27,451 nt of DNA from JAICLV01 sp036380925 (GTDB lineage Bacteria > Actinomycetota > Actinomycetes > Acidothermales > Acidothermaceae). This document shows, one piece after another, positions 1-8,073 of the stretch; position 1 is the first letter of the stretch; each line of letters opens with the position of its first letter. The position numbers and the translations under genes were made by a program. The stretch lies in NCBI GenBank assembly GCA_036380925.1, contig DASVDW010000076.1:1-27451 (forward strand), given 5' to 3'. Below the pieces are notes generated by a model. It did not search any database. It was not told the origin of the DNA and worked only from the letters and a program-made list of their open reading frames with translations.

Positions 1-722
1 ACGAAGAAGCTGCCGTCCGGGTTCGCCTTCTGCAGCGCGATGGCGTCAGGGAGGCCGAGCGCCGTGCCGGCGAGCTTGCCGGTCGCGACCGCCTGCGCGC
101 GGACCGGTGAGTCGGGAATCGTGACGTACGTCGGCTTCACATCGGGGCAGGCCTTCGCGAAGTACAGCTTCATCAAGATGGTGTAGCCGCCGGTCTCGGA
201 GTAGATCCCGACCTTCTGGCCGTTCAGCTTGGAGCAGTCCTTGTACTTGTTGTCCGCCACCCACACCACTTGGTTCTGGTTGCGTGACGTGATGATCTTG
301 ACGTCGGAGCCCGCCTGCACGGCCAGCGCGCCTTCGGGCAACGAAGCGCCGGTGAGCTGCCCCTGGTTGCTGCTCAACGCCTGGAAGGGCAACACCGAGC
401 CGTCGAGCTGCTTGATGCTGATGTCATAACCGGCCGCCTTCATCGCGTCGATCGCCATCAGCTCGGGCAGATCTTGCTCTTGCGGCGTCGAGTTGAACAC
501 GAACACCGTCTTCGTCTTGTCGACCTCGGTCGAAGGGGCGCTACTGCCCGCGCTCGCCGCCGGTGAGGAGCTCGCGCCGGTCGTCGCCTGCGGCGTCGGC
601 GTGCTCCCCGTGTCGGCCTTGCTGCCGCTGCTACCGCACGCGGCCGCCGCGGTCAACGCGAGCGCGCTCGCGGCGACCACGACGAACCGCCCGGGGTTCC
701 AACGCACCTTGTGGAGCTTCAT
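1..722 (-). CDS. ABC transporter substrate-binding lipoprotein, taurine/NMT1 (SsuA/THI5-like) type, 3' end cut off
   Basis: Probable extracellular binding component of an ABC importer, anchored to the membrane by lipid. The first 240 residues are visible; the C-terminus lies beyond the left window edge. The N-terminus has a basic start, a hydrophobic stretch and a lipobox (LTAAAAC, Cys29), then a Ser/Thr/Ala/Pro linker to about residue 65. After that comes a periplasmic-binding-like fold whose pattern (ELMAIDAMKAAGYD, later VGIYSETGGYTILMK) resembles the NMT1/taurine/sulfonate-binding group. The ATG start at 720-722 is preceded by AAAGGAGA with good spacing. It stands 229 bp downstream of the reductase gene and has its own promoter candidate at 852-879. 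Its permease and ATPase partners are presumably to the left. The ligand cannot be told from sequence. Confidence 0.85.
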   Translation of the reverse strand, partial: MKLHKVRWNPGRFVVVAASALALTAAAACGSSGSKADTGSTPTPQATTGASSSPAASAGSSAPSTEVDKTKTVFVFNSTPQEQDLPELMAIDAMKAAGYDISIKQLDGSVLPFQALSSNQGQLTGASLPEGALAVQAGSDVKIITSRNQNQVVWVADNKYKDCSKLNGQKVGIYSETGGYTILMKLYFAKACPDVKPTYVTIPDSPVRAQAVATGKLAGTALGLPDAIALQKANPDGSFF

Positions 723-851
723 TGCGTCTCCTTTGTCGCTCGCGTCGCGCGAGACGTAGGCGCCCGCGCACGACGTGCCGTCGTTCGTTCGGGCGATCAA
801 TCCGCTGCGCGAAAGGCCGGGGCGGCCGCTCCTCACCCGCAGTTTCGGGAT

Positions 852-879
852 ATCGTATGCAGTATTCGGGGCATGTCAA
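852..879 (-). promoter_or_regulatory. Candidate promoter of the left-edge binding-protein gene, with operator-like site
   Basis: On the minus strand a perfect TTGACA (874-879) is followed after 16 nt by TACGAT (852-857), about 120 nt upstream of the lipoprotein start. The spacer and -10 contain GAATACTGCATAC, which matches 10 of 13 positions of GAATCCTTGATAC in the same place in the promoter at 7344-7372. This suggests a shared regulator. The function is inferred. Confidence 0.55.
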
Positions 880-951
880 CGGAACCGCGAGGCACGTGAC
901 AACACTGTTACCCGGCCGCGACGCGAAGCGTCCGACGTCTCGCCACCCGGC

Positions 952-1827
952 TCAGATGTGCGCGCGGGTGAAGGCGTCCATGCTGGACTTCGCGCCGCCG
1001 CCCTCGGTCCACGCGTTCTTGACGACCTTGATCGCCTTCATCTCCTCACGGAGCAAGCCGGCCGCGGGCATCGGCAGCTTCACCTCGTCCGCGTACTGCA
1101 TGACGATCCGCATGTCGTCCTCGGCCCATGGCATCGGCCGCGAACGCAACCAGGTGTCAAGCGCCCAGTTGGCGCCGCTGCTGAGCAACAACGCCTGCCG
1201 CAAGGGCTCCAGATCGACGCCGAGACGCGCTCCCAGTCGCATTGCCTCGTAGTTGCCGACGACGCAGCTCCACAGCAGGTAGTTGTTGAGCATCTTGCCG
1301 ACCTGACCAGTACCGACGTCGCCGAGGCGGAAGATGTTCGCGCCAACGACCTCGAGGGCCGGCTGGATGCGATCGAGGGCAGCGCTGTCGCCACCGCACA
1401 TGAACAGCAACGTGCCGTCCTCCGCGGCCGGCTCGCCCAGACACATCGTCGCGTCGACTAGCTCGACCTCGTGCTTCCTGGTGATCTCGGCCAGACGGAT
1501 CGAGGTGTTCGGCTCGATGGTGCTGCAGATCGTGATCACGTAACCGGACTTGGCGCCCGCCAGCAAACCGGCGTCCTCGGACGTCACCACCTGCTCGACC
1601 TCGTTGTCGAATCCGACGACGATCAGGGCGATCGCGGTGGACGCCGCCGCCGACGCGGGGCTGTCGACGATGTCGACGCCGACGGCCTTCGCGGCCTCGC
1701 ACGCCGCCGGGACCGGGTCGTAGCCGCACACCCGAAAACCCGCGGTACGCAGGTTTCGCGCCATCGGCAGGCCCATCTTGCCGAGACCGATGACGGCGAT
1801 GCCGTCGTCCTTGCCAATGCCGCTCAT
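952..1827 (-). CDS. 3-hydroxyisobutyrate dehydrogenase / beta-hydroxyacid dehydrogenase family protein
   Basis: NAD(P)-dependent oxidoreductase of 291 residues, the usual length for the family, which interconverts beta-hydroxyacids and semialdehydes in the cytosol. A Rossmann motif (VIGLGKMGLPMARN, about residues 12-25) opens the protein. The all-helical C-terminal domain carries the expected catalytic lysine in TGQVGKMLNN (Lys178). The substrate-binding segment usually reading DAPVSGG is here DATMCLGEPAAEDGTL (about 126-140), so the substrate is probably not hydroxyisobutyrate. The ATG start at 1825-1827 overlaps the stop of the iron-dependent dehydrogenase by ATGA, so the two are co-translated and may act in sequence on the same compound. 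An in-frame extension upstream exists but lies inside the neighbouring gene. Family is sure; substrate is unknown. Confidence 0.88.
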   Translation of the reverse strand: MSGIGKDDGIAVIGLGKMGLPMARNLRTAGFRVCGYDPVPAACEAAKAVGVDIVDSPASAAASTAIALIVVGFDNEVEQVVTSEDAGLLAGAKSGYVITICSTIEPNTSIRLAEITRKHEVELVDATMCLGEPAAEDGTLLFMCGGDSAALDRIQPALEVVGANIFRLGDVGTGQVGKMLNNYLLWSCVVGNYEAMRLGARLGVDLEPLRQALLLSSGANWALDTWLRSRPMPWAEDDMRIVMQYADEVKLPMPAAGLLREEMKAIKVVKNAWTEGGGAKSSMDAFTRAHI

Positions 1828-3029
1828 GAGGCGCTCCAATCGCGTTGCTTCCAGTCCGTGAGTGCGAGCCGAGCCAGCTCTTTGAGTTCTTCTTCCGTCG
1901 CCGTGCGCGGGTTGTCCTGCCACATCGCGCGTCCGGCGGTGTCCTTCGCGATGAACTCCAGATCGTCCTCGTCGCAGGCGTTCCATGGCAGCCGCGACGG
2001 GGCGCCCAGTTCGTCCAGCCAGCGCACCAAGGTGTCCAGCAGCGCGCGCGCTCCGGACTCGGCGTCGAAGTCGCGGCCGCGATACTCGTCAAGATCTGCG
2101 GCGAGGTCGGCCAACTTCGCGGCGGCCGCCGGTCGGTTGAAGTCGACGACCCACGGCAGCAAGACGCCGTGCAGCATGCCGTAGGACACCGACTCGTAGC
2201 CCTTCTTGTGCGAGACGCCGGTGATGCCCTTGTTAAGGCCGTGCACCAGGCCAAGACCGGCGTTTCCGCACGCGAGGTTGGCCATCGCCGAGGCGACCAA
2301 CATCTCCCCGAGCACGTCGGTGTCCGAGGAGCCCAGCGACTGCGGCAGCTTCTCCACCAGCACCTTGAAGGCCGGCCGCGCGAGCGCGTCGGTCAAGACG
2401 GTCGCCCGCTTCGACCAGTACGCCTCCAGCGCATGGGTCATCGCGTCGATGCCGGACGCCACCGCCTGCGAGCGAGGAACGCTGACCAACAGCTCCGGGT
2501 CGAGCACCGCCAACCTCGCCGCGACGCTCCATCCGCGCACGCCGCTCTTCTCGCCGGTCTGGTCGTCGGTCAGCGTCGCCTGTCGCGACACCTCGCCGCC
2601 GGACCCGGCGGTGGTCGGCACCGCGACGTTCAACAACGGCGGGGCGTCGGCTCCGCCCTTCGCGATCTCGCGCACCGATTTGGTCGACGGCGCGCAGACG
2701 CCGGCCGACCGGCCGGCCGCGAGCACGCTGCCGCTGCCGAGTGAGATCACCGTGTCGACTCGCTCGTCGCGCACGTGGCGAACCAGCGCCTCGACGTCCC
2801 CGAACGTGGGGTCCTGCGGCACGGACGTCCACGCTGGCGCAAGAGAGACAGCAGGCTGGCCGTCGAAGACGCTCGCGACCTGCTCAACCAAGCCCGCGCC
2901 CGCGATCCCACGGTCCGCGACGATCAACGCGCGTGACCCACCAAGTCGAGCGATCGCGCCCGGCAGCTTCTTGCGCGCGCCGGCGCCGAAGACGATCTCG
3001 GTCGGCGCGCCGTACTGGAAGTCCTTCAT
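1824..3029 (-). CDS. Iron-containing alcohol dehydrogenase family protein with altered cofactor motif
   Basis: Group III (iron-activated) alcohol dehydrogenase or maleylacetate-reductase-like enzyme, 401 residues, cytosolic. The metal ligands are visible: Asp195 and His199 in SGIDAMTHALEAY, His263 in GLGLVHG, and His287 in GMLHGVLLP. The loop between the last two histidines is 24 residues instead of about 14 in FucO-type enzymes. The TTAGSGGEVSRQATLTDD block (139-156) is typical. The nucleotide motif usually GGGSxxDxAK reads GSGSVLAAGRSAG (98-110), so the Asp and Lys are replaced. The start ATG at 3027-3029 has GGAGA upstream; an in-frame extension to 3098 has no good ribosome site. It overlaps the following reductase by 4 bp and lies 99 bp after the ABC ATPase gene. 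Substrate not known. Confidence 0.88.
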   Translation of the reverse strand: MKDFQYGAPTEIVFGAGARKKLPGAIARLGGSRALIVADRGIAGAGLVEQVASVFDGQPAVSLAPAWTSVPQDPTFGDVEALVRHVRDERVDTVISLGSGSVLAAGRSAGVCAPSTKSVREIAKGGADAPPLLNVAVPTTAGSGGEVSRQATLTDDQTGEKSGVRGWSVAARLAVLDPELLVSVPRSQAVASGIDAMTHALEAYWSKRATVLTDALARPAFKVLVEKLPQSLGSSDTDVLGEMLVASAMANLACGNAGLGLVHGLNKGITGVSHKKGYESVSYGMLHGVLLPWVVDFNRPAAAAKLADLAADLDEYRGRDFDAESGARALLDTLVRWLDELGAPSRLPWNACDEDDLEFIAKDTAGRAMWQDNPRTATEEELKELARLALTDWKQRDWSAS

Positions 3030-3128
3030 CGCTGGTTTCTCCGGGTTTCCCTGGCGGCCAGTCCGGCCGTCCGCCTTATCGGATATTGAATACACCATTA
3101 CCGGCGGGTTGTCATGTCGCCGCCGCGG

Positions 3129-4325
3129 TCACGAGCTCCGGCCGGCCACCTTGGCGGGCGTGGCGGCTGGCGCGCCCTCGTCGGCGCCAACCGGCTCGCC
3201 GAGTGCGACGACCCACTGCGCGCCAACGGTGAGCGTGATCGGCGTGTCGAGCGACACCGCGTCGAATCCGTGGGCTTGCGACTGGAGCACGACCCCGCCC
3301 GCCTCGACGGCCAACTCGGTGTGCGCGCCGGCGAAATCGGCGCGACGCACCCGACCGGTGATCGTGTTCGAACCTGGGATCGACGGCGCGACGCCGTCGT
3401 GGCACACGTGCAGGCTCTCTGGCCGAATCAGCAGCCGAACCCGCGCGCCCGGCGTGGCGCCCGCGCCAGCCAGCGCGGTCAGCACGCCGAGTGGCGACTC
3501 CACGGTCACGAAGCGCTGGCCCTCGGCGGCGTCCGGCGGCGCCGTCGCCGCGCCGGAGACCTGCCCCGGCACCAGGTTCGCCTCACCCACGAACTCCCCG
3601 ACGAACAGGTCGGCGGGAGTGCGGTAGATCTGCTCAGGGGTGCCGACCTGCAACACCCGACCGTGCCGCATGACGGCGATCCGGTCGGCCATCATCAACG
3701 CTTCGATCTGATCGTGGGTGACGTAGATCGCGGTCACGCCGAGCTCGGCGGTGATGCGGCGCAACTCCTTGCGCATTGACGCTCGCAGTCGCGCGTCGAG
3801 GTTGGACAGCGGCTCGTCGAGCAACAACACGTCTGGTTTCGCGACGACCGCGCGGGCGAGCGCGACACGTTGTTGCTGCCCGCCTGACAGGTACGTCGCA
3901 CCACGGTCGACGAGGTCGGCGAGCCCGACCACGTCCAGCACCTCGAGGACGCGCGCGCGAGCGGCGGAGCCGCGCATCGAACCGGATCGCGCGTGCCGCA
4001 ACGCGAACTCGACGTTTTCTCCGACGGTCATGTGCGGCCAGATCGCGTAATCCTGAAAGACCATGCCGATGTTTCGTCGCACGGGTGGGACCGAGCGGCT
4101 GCCGGCGGCCACCACGGCGCCGCCGATCGCGATTTGGCCACCGGTGATCGTCTCGAGCCCTGCGACGCACCGCAACAAGGTCGTCTTGCCGGAACCCGAC
4201 GCGCCGAGCAGGACGAAGAACTCCCCCGCGGCGATCGACAGGTCGACCCCTCGCACCGCGGCGACGCCGGAACCGCTTGCGTCGGCGTACGTCTTCTCGA
4301 CGTTCGTCAGCACGACGTCCTTCAT
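3129..4325 (-). CDS. ABC transporter ATP-binding protein, Fbp/Pot/phosphonate type
   Basis: ATPase subunit of the importer formed with the next two genes, at the inner face of the membrane; 398 residues. Visible motifs are Walker A GASGSGKTT (41-49), the Q-loop in GMVFQDYAIWPHMTV (Gln91), signature LSGGQQQR (146-153), Walker B LLLDEP (167-172) and the switch His204 in THD. The last about 150 residues are a TOBE-type regulatory domain. The IWPHMTV variant is typical of ferric-ion, putrescine and 2-aminoethylphosphonate transporters. The ATG start at 4323-4325 overlaps the permease stop as ATGA, with AAGGAG upstream. The cargo cannot be assigned: an iron system would normally lie with iron genes, and here the neighbours are dehydrogenases and cupins, so an organic substrate is more likely. 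Confidence 0.93.
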   Translation of the reverse strand: MKDVVLTNVEKTYADASGSGVAAVRGVDLSIAAGEFFVLLGASGSGKTTLLRCVAGLETITGGQIAIGGAVVAAGSRSVPPVRRNIGMVFQDYAIWPHMTVGENVEFALRHARSGSMRGSAARARVLEVLDVVGLADLVDRGATYLSGGQQQRVALARAVVAKPDVLLLDEPLSNLDARLRASMRKELRRITAELGVTAIYVTHDQIEALMMADRIAVMRHGRVLQVGTPEQIYRTPADLFVGEFVGEANLVPGQVSGAATAPPDAAEGQRFVTVESPLGVLTALAGAGATPGARVRLLIRPESLHVCHDGVAPSIPGSNTITGRVRRADFAGAHTELAVEAGGVVLQSQAHGFDAVSLDTPITLTVGAQWVVALGEPVGADEGAPAATPAKVAGRSS

Positions 4326-6118
4326 GTTGTGCGTATCTCCTTGTGCGAGGTGAACCGGCGCACGGCGACGGTCGCGCCGACACTGACCGCCGTGAGCAAG
4401 AGGCCGAGGGCCGCCGCGGTCTGGACGTCGCCGAAGTTCCAACGGGTGTACAACTCCACCGCGACAACGCGGTTCTTCGAACTCGCGAGGACGACGGTGA
4501 GCGTGAGGTTCGACAACGCGTAGGCAAACGTGAGCACCCACGCGTTCGCGATGGCCGGCGACATCAGCGGCACGGTGATGCTACGCAGTCGAGCGAGCCA
4601 GCCGGCGCCGCACATCTCGGCGGCGTCTTCGAGGTTGCGATGGATCTGCCCCATGCCCGCCGTCGTGATGCGCGTGGTCAAACCGAGGCAGACGATCACC
4701 ATGCCGATGACCAGCAACGGCATGGAGCCATACAGCCCGAGGTGGAAGTGGGAGTCGGTCGTCAAGGACACGAACAGCAAGCTGACGCCGAGCACGACTC
4801 CTGGGATGCCGTGCGTGACGAAGGCGAACACATCGGTGAGCTTGCCGAAAAATCCGCGCCGGCGCAGCAACAGCCAGCTGTTCATCGTTCCGACAACGCA
4901 CACCAATGTCGCCGACAAGGCCCCGAGGATCAACGTGTTGCGAACCGTGCTCAAGAAAGCCGGCACGGTGAACACGCGATGGTATGCGTCGAACTCGACG
5001 CGGCCGAGGGCCGAGATGCTGGGGGTGGCGTAATACGGCTGCACGCTCATCCAAAGCAAGATGAACAGCGGCAGCAAGACGACGAAGACCACGTAGCCGC
5101 CGAGGCCGGTGAGGGCGGCCCACTTCGCGACGCCGCTGAGCGCCACCGGCCGCCGACGATACGACTTCCCGGTGATGACCGCGAACCGTTCGGACCGGCC
5201 GACCATCCGGTAGTACCAGTACATCGGGATCAACGCGAAGATCAGCAGCAACACCGACATGCCGTTCGCGAGCCCGTAGTCGGGCACCCCCACCGCCGGG
5301 CTCAACGCGCTGTAGATCGCGGTGCTGAAGACCTTGGTTCCTTTCTCCAGACCCAGCACGGCCGGGATGTCAAACGCCTGCGCCGCCGTCACGAACTGGT
5401 ACACCAAAACGGCGAGCAACCCTGGCGCCATCAGTGGAGCGACGATTTTCGTTGTGCGAGCCCAGGTGCCCGCGCCCGTGACAGCGGCCGCCTCCTCCAG
5501 CGCGCCGCTTGTCGACCGCACCACCGGCGCGACGAGCAACAGCGAGAACGGCACCAGCATGAACCCCTCGACGACCGTGATCGACGCGAGCGAGCCGGCG
5601 TTGAGCGGACCAGGTCCGTTCACGCCCGGTATCCACCGCAGCATGTGGTTGATGAGGCCGACCCGCGGATCGAGCAACAAACCCCATGCGATTCCAGCGA
5701 CCACTTGCGGCATCGCGACCGGCGCCACGACGAGCGCGAAAACCAGATTCCGGAACGGCAGCGACGTGCGCTCCAGCAACACCGCGATACCCGTGCTGAT
5801 CGACAGGCCGACCGCGAGCGAACCCACCACGAAGAAGATCGTGTTGAGCACCGGCCCGACGAGGTCGCCGTCGGTGAACACCCGCCGATAGTTCGATATC
5901 GAGAAATGCGAGCCCGCGCCAAATGGCAGGCCGGTCTTGCTCACCGAGAAGCTGCTCCAAAGCAAGACCCCCAGCGGGACGCACACCAACACGAGAGTGA
6001 CGATCCCCGCGAGCGCCGCCGGTGAAAGTGATCGGGACCGCGCCTTTCGCTGCCTCGCCAACGGCCCTTGCTGCCGTTGGCGAGGCAACGTGTCAGTGCG
6101 CGGTCCCGACATCACCAT
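4322..6118 (-). CDS. ABC transporter permease, two permease domains fused (FbpB-like)
   Basis: Integral membrane channel of the importer, 598 residues. Two binding-protein-dependent transport domains are joined in one chain, about six hydrophobic segments each. Both EAA loops that dock the ATPase are visible: EEAAAVTGAG with APLMAPG (about 208-233) and EDAAEMCGAG with VPLMSPA (about 498-522). The fused layout is usual for the FbpB/ThiP-like group. The first 30 residues are rich in Arg and Gln and are encoded by a large inverted repeat (6032-6109). The start could be the ATG at 6116-6118 or the ATG two codons later (6110-6112); neither has a strong ribosome site. It is 29 bp downstream of the binding-protein gene and overlaps the ATPase by 4 bp. 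Confidence 0.92.
   Translation of the reverse strand: MVMSGPRTDTLPRQRQQGPLARQRKARSRSLSPAALAGIVTLVLVCVPLGVLLWSSFSVSKTGLPFGAGSHFSISNYRRVFTDGDLVGPVLNTIFFVVGSLAVGLSISTGIAVLLERTSLPFRNLVFALVVAPVAMPQVVAGIAWGLLLDPRVGLINHMLRWIPGVNGPGPLNAGSLASITVVEGFMLVPFSLLLVAPVVRSTSGALEEAAAVTGAGTWARTTKIVAPLMAPGLLAVLVYQFVTAAQAFDIPAVLGLEKGTKVFSTAIYSALSPAVGVPDYGLANGMSVLLLIFALIPMYWYYRMVGRSERFAVITGKSYRRRPVALSGVAKWAALTGLGGYVVFVVLLPLFILLWMSVQPYYATPSISALGRVEFDAYHRVFTVPAFLSTVRNTLILGALSATLVCVVGTMNSWLLLRRRGFFGKLTDVFAFVTHGIPGVVLGVSLLFVSLTTDSHFHLGLYGSMPLLVIGMVIVCLGLTTRITTAGMGQIHRNLEDAAEMCGAGWLARLRSITVPLMSPAIANAWVLTFAYALSNLTLTVVLASSKNRVVAVELYTRWNFGDVQTAAALGLLLTAVSVGATVAVRRFTSHKEIRTT
6032..6109. repeat. Two-tier inverted repeat at the 5' end of the permease gene
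   Basis: The outer arms TCGGGACCGCGC (6032-6043) and its exact complement (6098-6109) enclose inner arms TGCCTCGCCAACGG (6051-6064) and its exact complement (6074-6087), with a 9-nt loop. That gives 26 perfect base pairs with asymmetric internal gaps of 7 and 10 nt. It lies inside codons 4-29 of the permease and begins a few bases after its start codon. In the operon mRNA it would form a hairpin just after the binding-protein gene. Confidence 0.9.
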
Positions 6119-6147
6119 GAGATGCTTCCCGCCGTTTCACGCGGGTG

Positions 6148-7269
6148 TCACCCGCCGCCGAGCGCTTTCACGATCTCCGGCGTCACCTTCGCGACCAGCG
6201 CGGCCTCCTCTGGCGTCGAGTAGGTGACGACCTTCTTGCCAGCGGCCTCCTCCGGCAGCTGGTTGGTGCGATGGTCGAGCTTGTCGGTCAGAACCTGGCC
6301 GCCGTCCTTGGAGGTGAACCAGATCGCGAACAACATCGCCGCGTTCTTGTCCGGTGCGCCCGCCGTCAGGTACCACAGCGTGTCTTGCACGATCACCGGT
6401 TCTGGAATCACATAACCGAGCGGCGCGTTCTTCGCCAGCTGGGTCTTGACGTCCTCAAGCGCGGCCGGTCGCAACGCGTGCGCGCCGGCGGAGAGCTTGA
6501 CCAGTCCGGCCGTGGAACCTTGCACGAGGTCCGGGCTGACGTCCGACTTCAGCTTCTTCACGTAATCCAGCGTCCCCGACTCCCCGAGAGAAACGGCGAG
6601 GATGTTGAACGGGAACCCGCGCGGGTCGACGCTGACCTTGCCCTTCCACTTGGCGTCGTCGAGCGCTTGCCACGTGGTGGGCACGCTCGACGCGTCCTTC
6701 ACCAGGTTCTTGTTGTACGCGAGCGCGTACACCGAGCGGTACTCAAGCAGGCCGCCGTCGTCGCTGATGATCGAGCTCGGCACACCGTAGTCAGCCCAGT
6801 TCGGCTTCTGATCCACCAAGCCGGCCTGGGTGATGGACGGCATGAACTCCTTGCGGCCCTGGATGAGGTCCGGCAGCGGTTGACCGGCCGCCTTCGCGGT
6901 CGTCAGCTGCGTCGGCTGCTTGTCAGGGTTGACGGCGGTCGTCTCCAGCTTCAGGCCGGGGTACGTCTTGCTGAACTCGTCAAACGCCTGCTTCAGCTCG
7001 GCGGGGTCCTCCCCGCCCCACAACACGATCTTGCCTTCCTTTTTGGCCGCCTCGTACAGGCTTTGCAGGTCGGCGCCGCCACCCGAGGAGGCGGACGCCG
7101 ACGGCGCGGCGGCGGAGCCGCCGCTCGACTGGGTGGGTGTCGGAGAGGTCGTCGAGCTGTTCGACGACCCACTGCCGCACGCCGCGCTCAACGCGGCGAG
7201 GGTCGCGGTCGCCGCCGCGAGCCAAGTACGTTGGAATCCGCGTGACGCGCGAAGGGCCGTTCTCGCCAT
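6148..7269 (-). CDS. ABC transporter extracellular solute-binding lipoprotein
   Basis: Binding component of the importer encoded with the permease and ATPase downstream, 373 residues, exported and lipid-anchored. The signal region has Arg residues, a hydrophobic core and lipobox LSAAC (Cys31), then a Ser/Thr/Pro/Gly linker to about residue 65. The mature part begins LQSLYEAAKKEGKIVLWGG, the usual opening of the bacterial solute-binding group that includes ferric-ion, thiamine and phosphonate binders. A segment LEYRSVYALAYNKNLV and the WKGKVSVDP block also fit. Start ATG at 7267-7269 with GGAAA upstream; an in-frame extension to 7353 would run through the promoter. First gene of its operon. 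Ligand unknown. Confidence 0.92.
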   Translation of the reverse strand: MARTALRASRGFQRTWLAAATATLAALSAACGSGSSNSSTTSPTPTQSSGGSAAAPSASASSGGGADLQSLYEAAKKEGKIVLWGGEDPAELKQAFDEFSKTYPGLKLETTAVNPDKQPTQLTTAKAAGQPLPDLIQGRKEFMPSITQAGLVDQKPNWADYGVPSSIISDDGGLLEYRSVYALAYNKNLVKDASSVPTTWQALDDAKWKGKVSVDPRGFPFNILAVSLGESGTLDYVKKLKSDVSPDLVQGSTAGLVKLSAGAHALRPAALEDVKTQLAKNAPLGYVIPEPVIVQDTLWYLTAGAPDKNAAMLFAIWFTSKDGGQVLTDKLDHRTNQLPEEAAGKKVVTYSTPEEAALVAKVTPEIVKALGGG

Positions 7270-7343
7270 GGCCGGTTTCCGTTCTTGAGCTGGTGGGGGT
7301 CCGCGATGGCCTGGCGGGCCTCGCCGGCACTCGATAGCGCGAA

Positions 7344-7372
7344 GTTGTATCAAGGATTCAATCTAGGGTCAA
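7344..7372 (-). promoter_or_regulatory. Candidate promoter of the ABC transporter operon with overlapping operator
   Basis: The minus strand reads TTGACC (7367-7372), 17 nt, TACAAC (7344-7349), about 70 nt upstream of the binding-protein start. An imperfect palindrome TTGTATC-AAG-GATTCAA (plus strand 7345-7361, one mismatched pair) covers the spacer and the -10 box. It has the TTGTAT/ATACAA character of GntR-family operators. Seen in sequence; repressor binding is inferred. Confidence 0.6.
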
Positions 7373-7455
7373 CGATTCTGCGCACGTCCCAGCCCGACGG
7401 AGACCAAACCGCAACCTGGCGGTAAGGAGGGTCCCGCGCGCCGCCGTCCGCGAGC

Positions 7456-7485
7456 TTGACCCCAGCGTTGTATACAACATACGTT
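7456..7485 (+). promoter_or_regulatory. Candidate promoter of the cupin operon with GntR-type operator
   Basis: The plus strand reads TTGACC (7456-7461), 18 nt, TACGTT (7480-7485), 33 nt before the first cupin start. A perfect 12-bp palindrome GTTGTATACAAC (7467-7478) fills the spacer between the two boxes, a position where a bound protein would block RNA polymerase. The palindrome matches the TTGTATACAA core known for VanR/FCD-type GntR regulators. The -10 box is weak. Confidence 0.6.
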
Positions 7486-7518
7486 CCGTCAAAACGACAC
7501 CGAGACCGAGGTGCCCAG

Positions 7519-8073
7519 ATGCCGACGACCAGCGGCCAGCCCCCGAAACCGCGCTCCACCCCCACGGCCGTGCACACCAAGGTCCGCACGCACCCGTACG
7601 AGGTGATGTTCCAAACCTTCCAGCACCGCCGACGCATGGCCGAGACCGGTCGCGTCGTCATCAAGGGCAACGAGCTGCCCTGGCAGCAGTCGCGACAGGG
7701 CCGCAGCATGTACTACCTGCACATCGAGGCGGACGACGTCGCGGTCCGCGACTGGATGGTGTTCCGCAAGGAGGTGCTGACCGAGTCCGGCGCGCACACC
7801 CATCAGGGCGGTCTGGTCATCTACGTGCTGCGCGGCCACGGCTACAGCGTCTTCGACGGCGAGCGGCTGGACTGGAAGACCGGCGATCTGCTTGTGCTGC
7901 CGATCAAGCCAGGCGGCGTGGAACATCAGCATTTCAACCTCGATCCGACCGGCAGCAGCGAGTGGATCGCGTTCGTCTACCTGCCTTTCATGCACGCGAC
8001 CGGCTCGATGCTCACGCAGGTCAAGGAACAGACCGGTTGGGACGCCGAGAGCGGCGAGGAGGCCTCGCGATGA
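7519..8073 (+). CDS. Cupin-domain protein with intact metal-binding histidines
   Basis: Single-domain cupin of 184 residues, cytosolic, probably a metal-dependent enzyme (for example dioxygenase or isomerase) or a sensor of the pathway substrate. The cupin core runs from about 85 to 150: SGAHTHQGG supplies His93 and His95, and GGVEHQHFN supplies His136 and His138. The layout resembles one half of gentisate-dioxygenase-like cupins, but the protein is far shorter than a gentisate dioxygenase. The first 25 residues are Pro/Thr-rich. The ATG at 7519 is preceded by GAGGTG; an upstream in-frame start at 7456 would overlap the operator. First gene of a three-gene operon, overlapping the next by ATGA. 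The reaction is unknown. Confidence 0.85.
   Translation: MPTTSGQPPKPRSTPTAVHTKVRTHPYEVMFQTFQHRRRMAETGRVVIKGNELPWQQSRQGRSMYYLHIEADDVAVRDWMVFRKEVLTESGAHTHQGGLVIYVLRGHGYSVFDGERLDWKTGDLLVLPIKPGGVEHQHFNLDPTGSSEWIAFVYLPFMHATGSMLTQVKEQTGWDAESGEEASR

Noticed and set aside
3069..3110. Promoter and operator for the iron-dependent dehydrogenase (TATTGAATA palindrome, ATGACA box)
   Set aside because: The -10 match is poor and the similarity to the other operators is too weak to list as a feature.
4277..6025. Plus-strand frame of about 580 codons opposite the permease
   Set aside because: Arg/His/Asp/Gln-rich low-complexity translation typical of an antisense frame; the permease on the other strand has both EAA loops.
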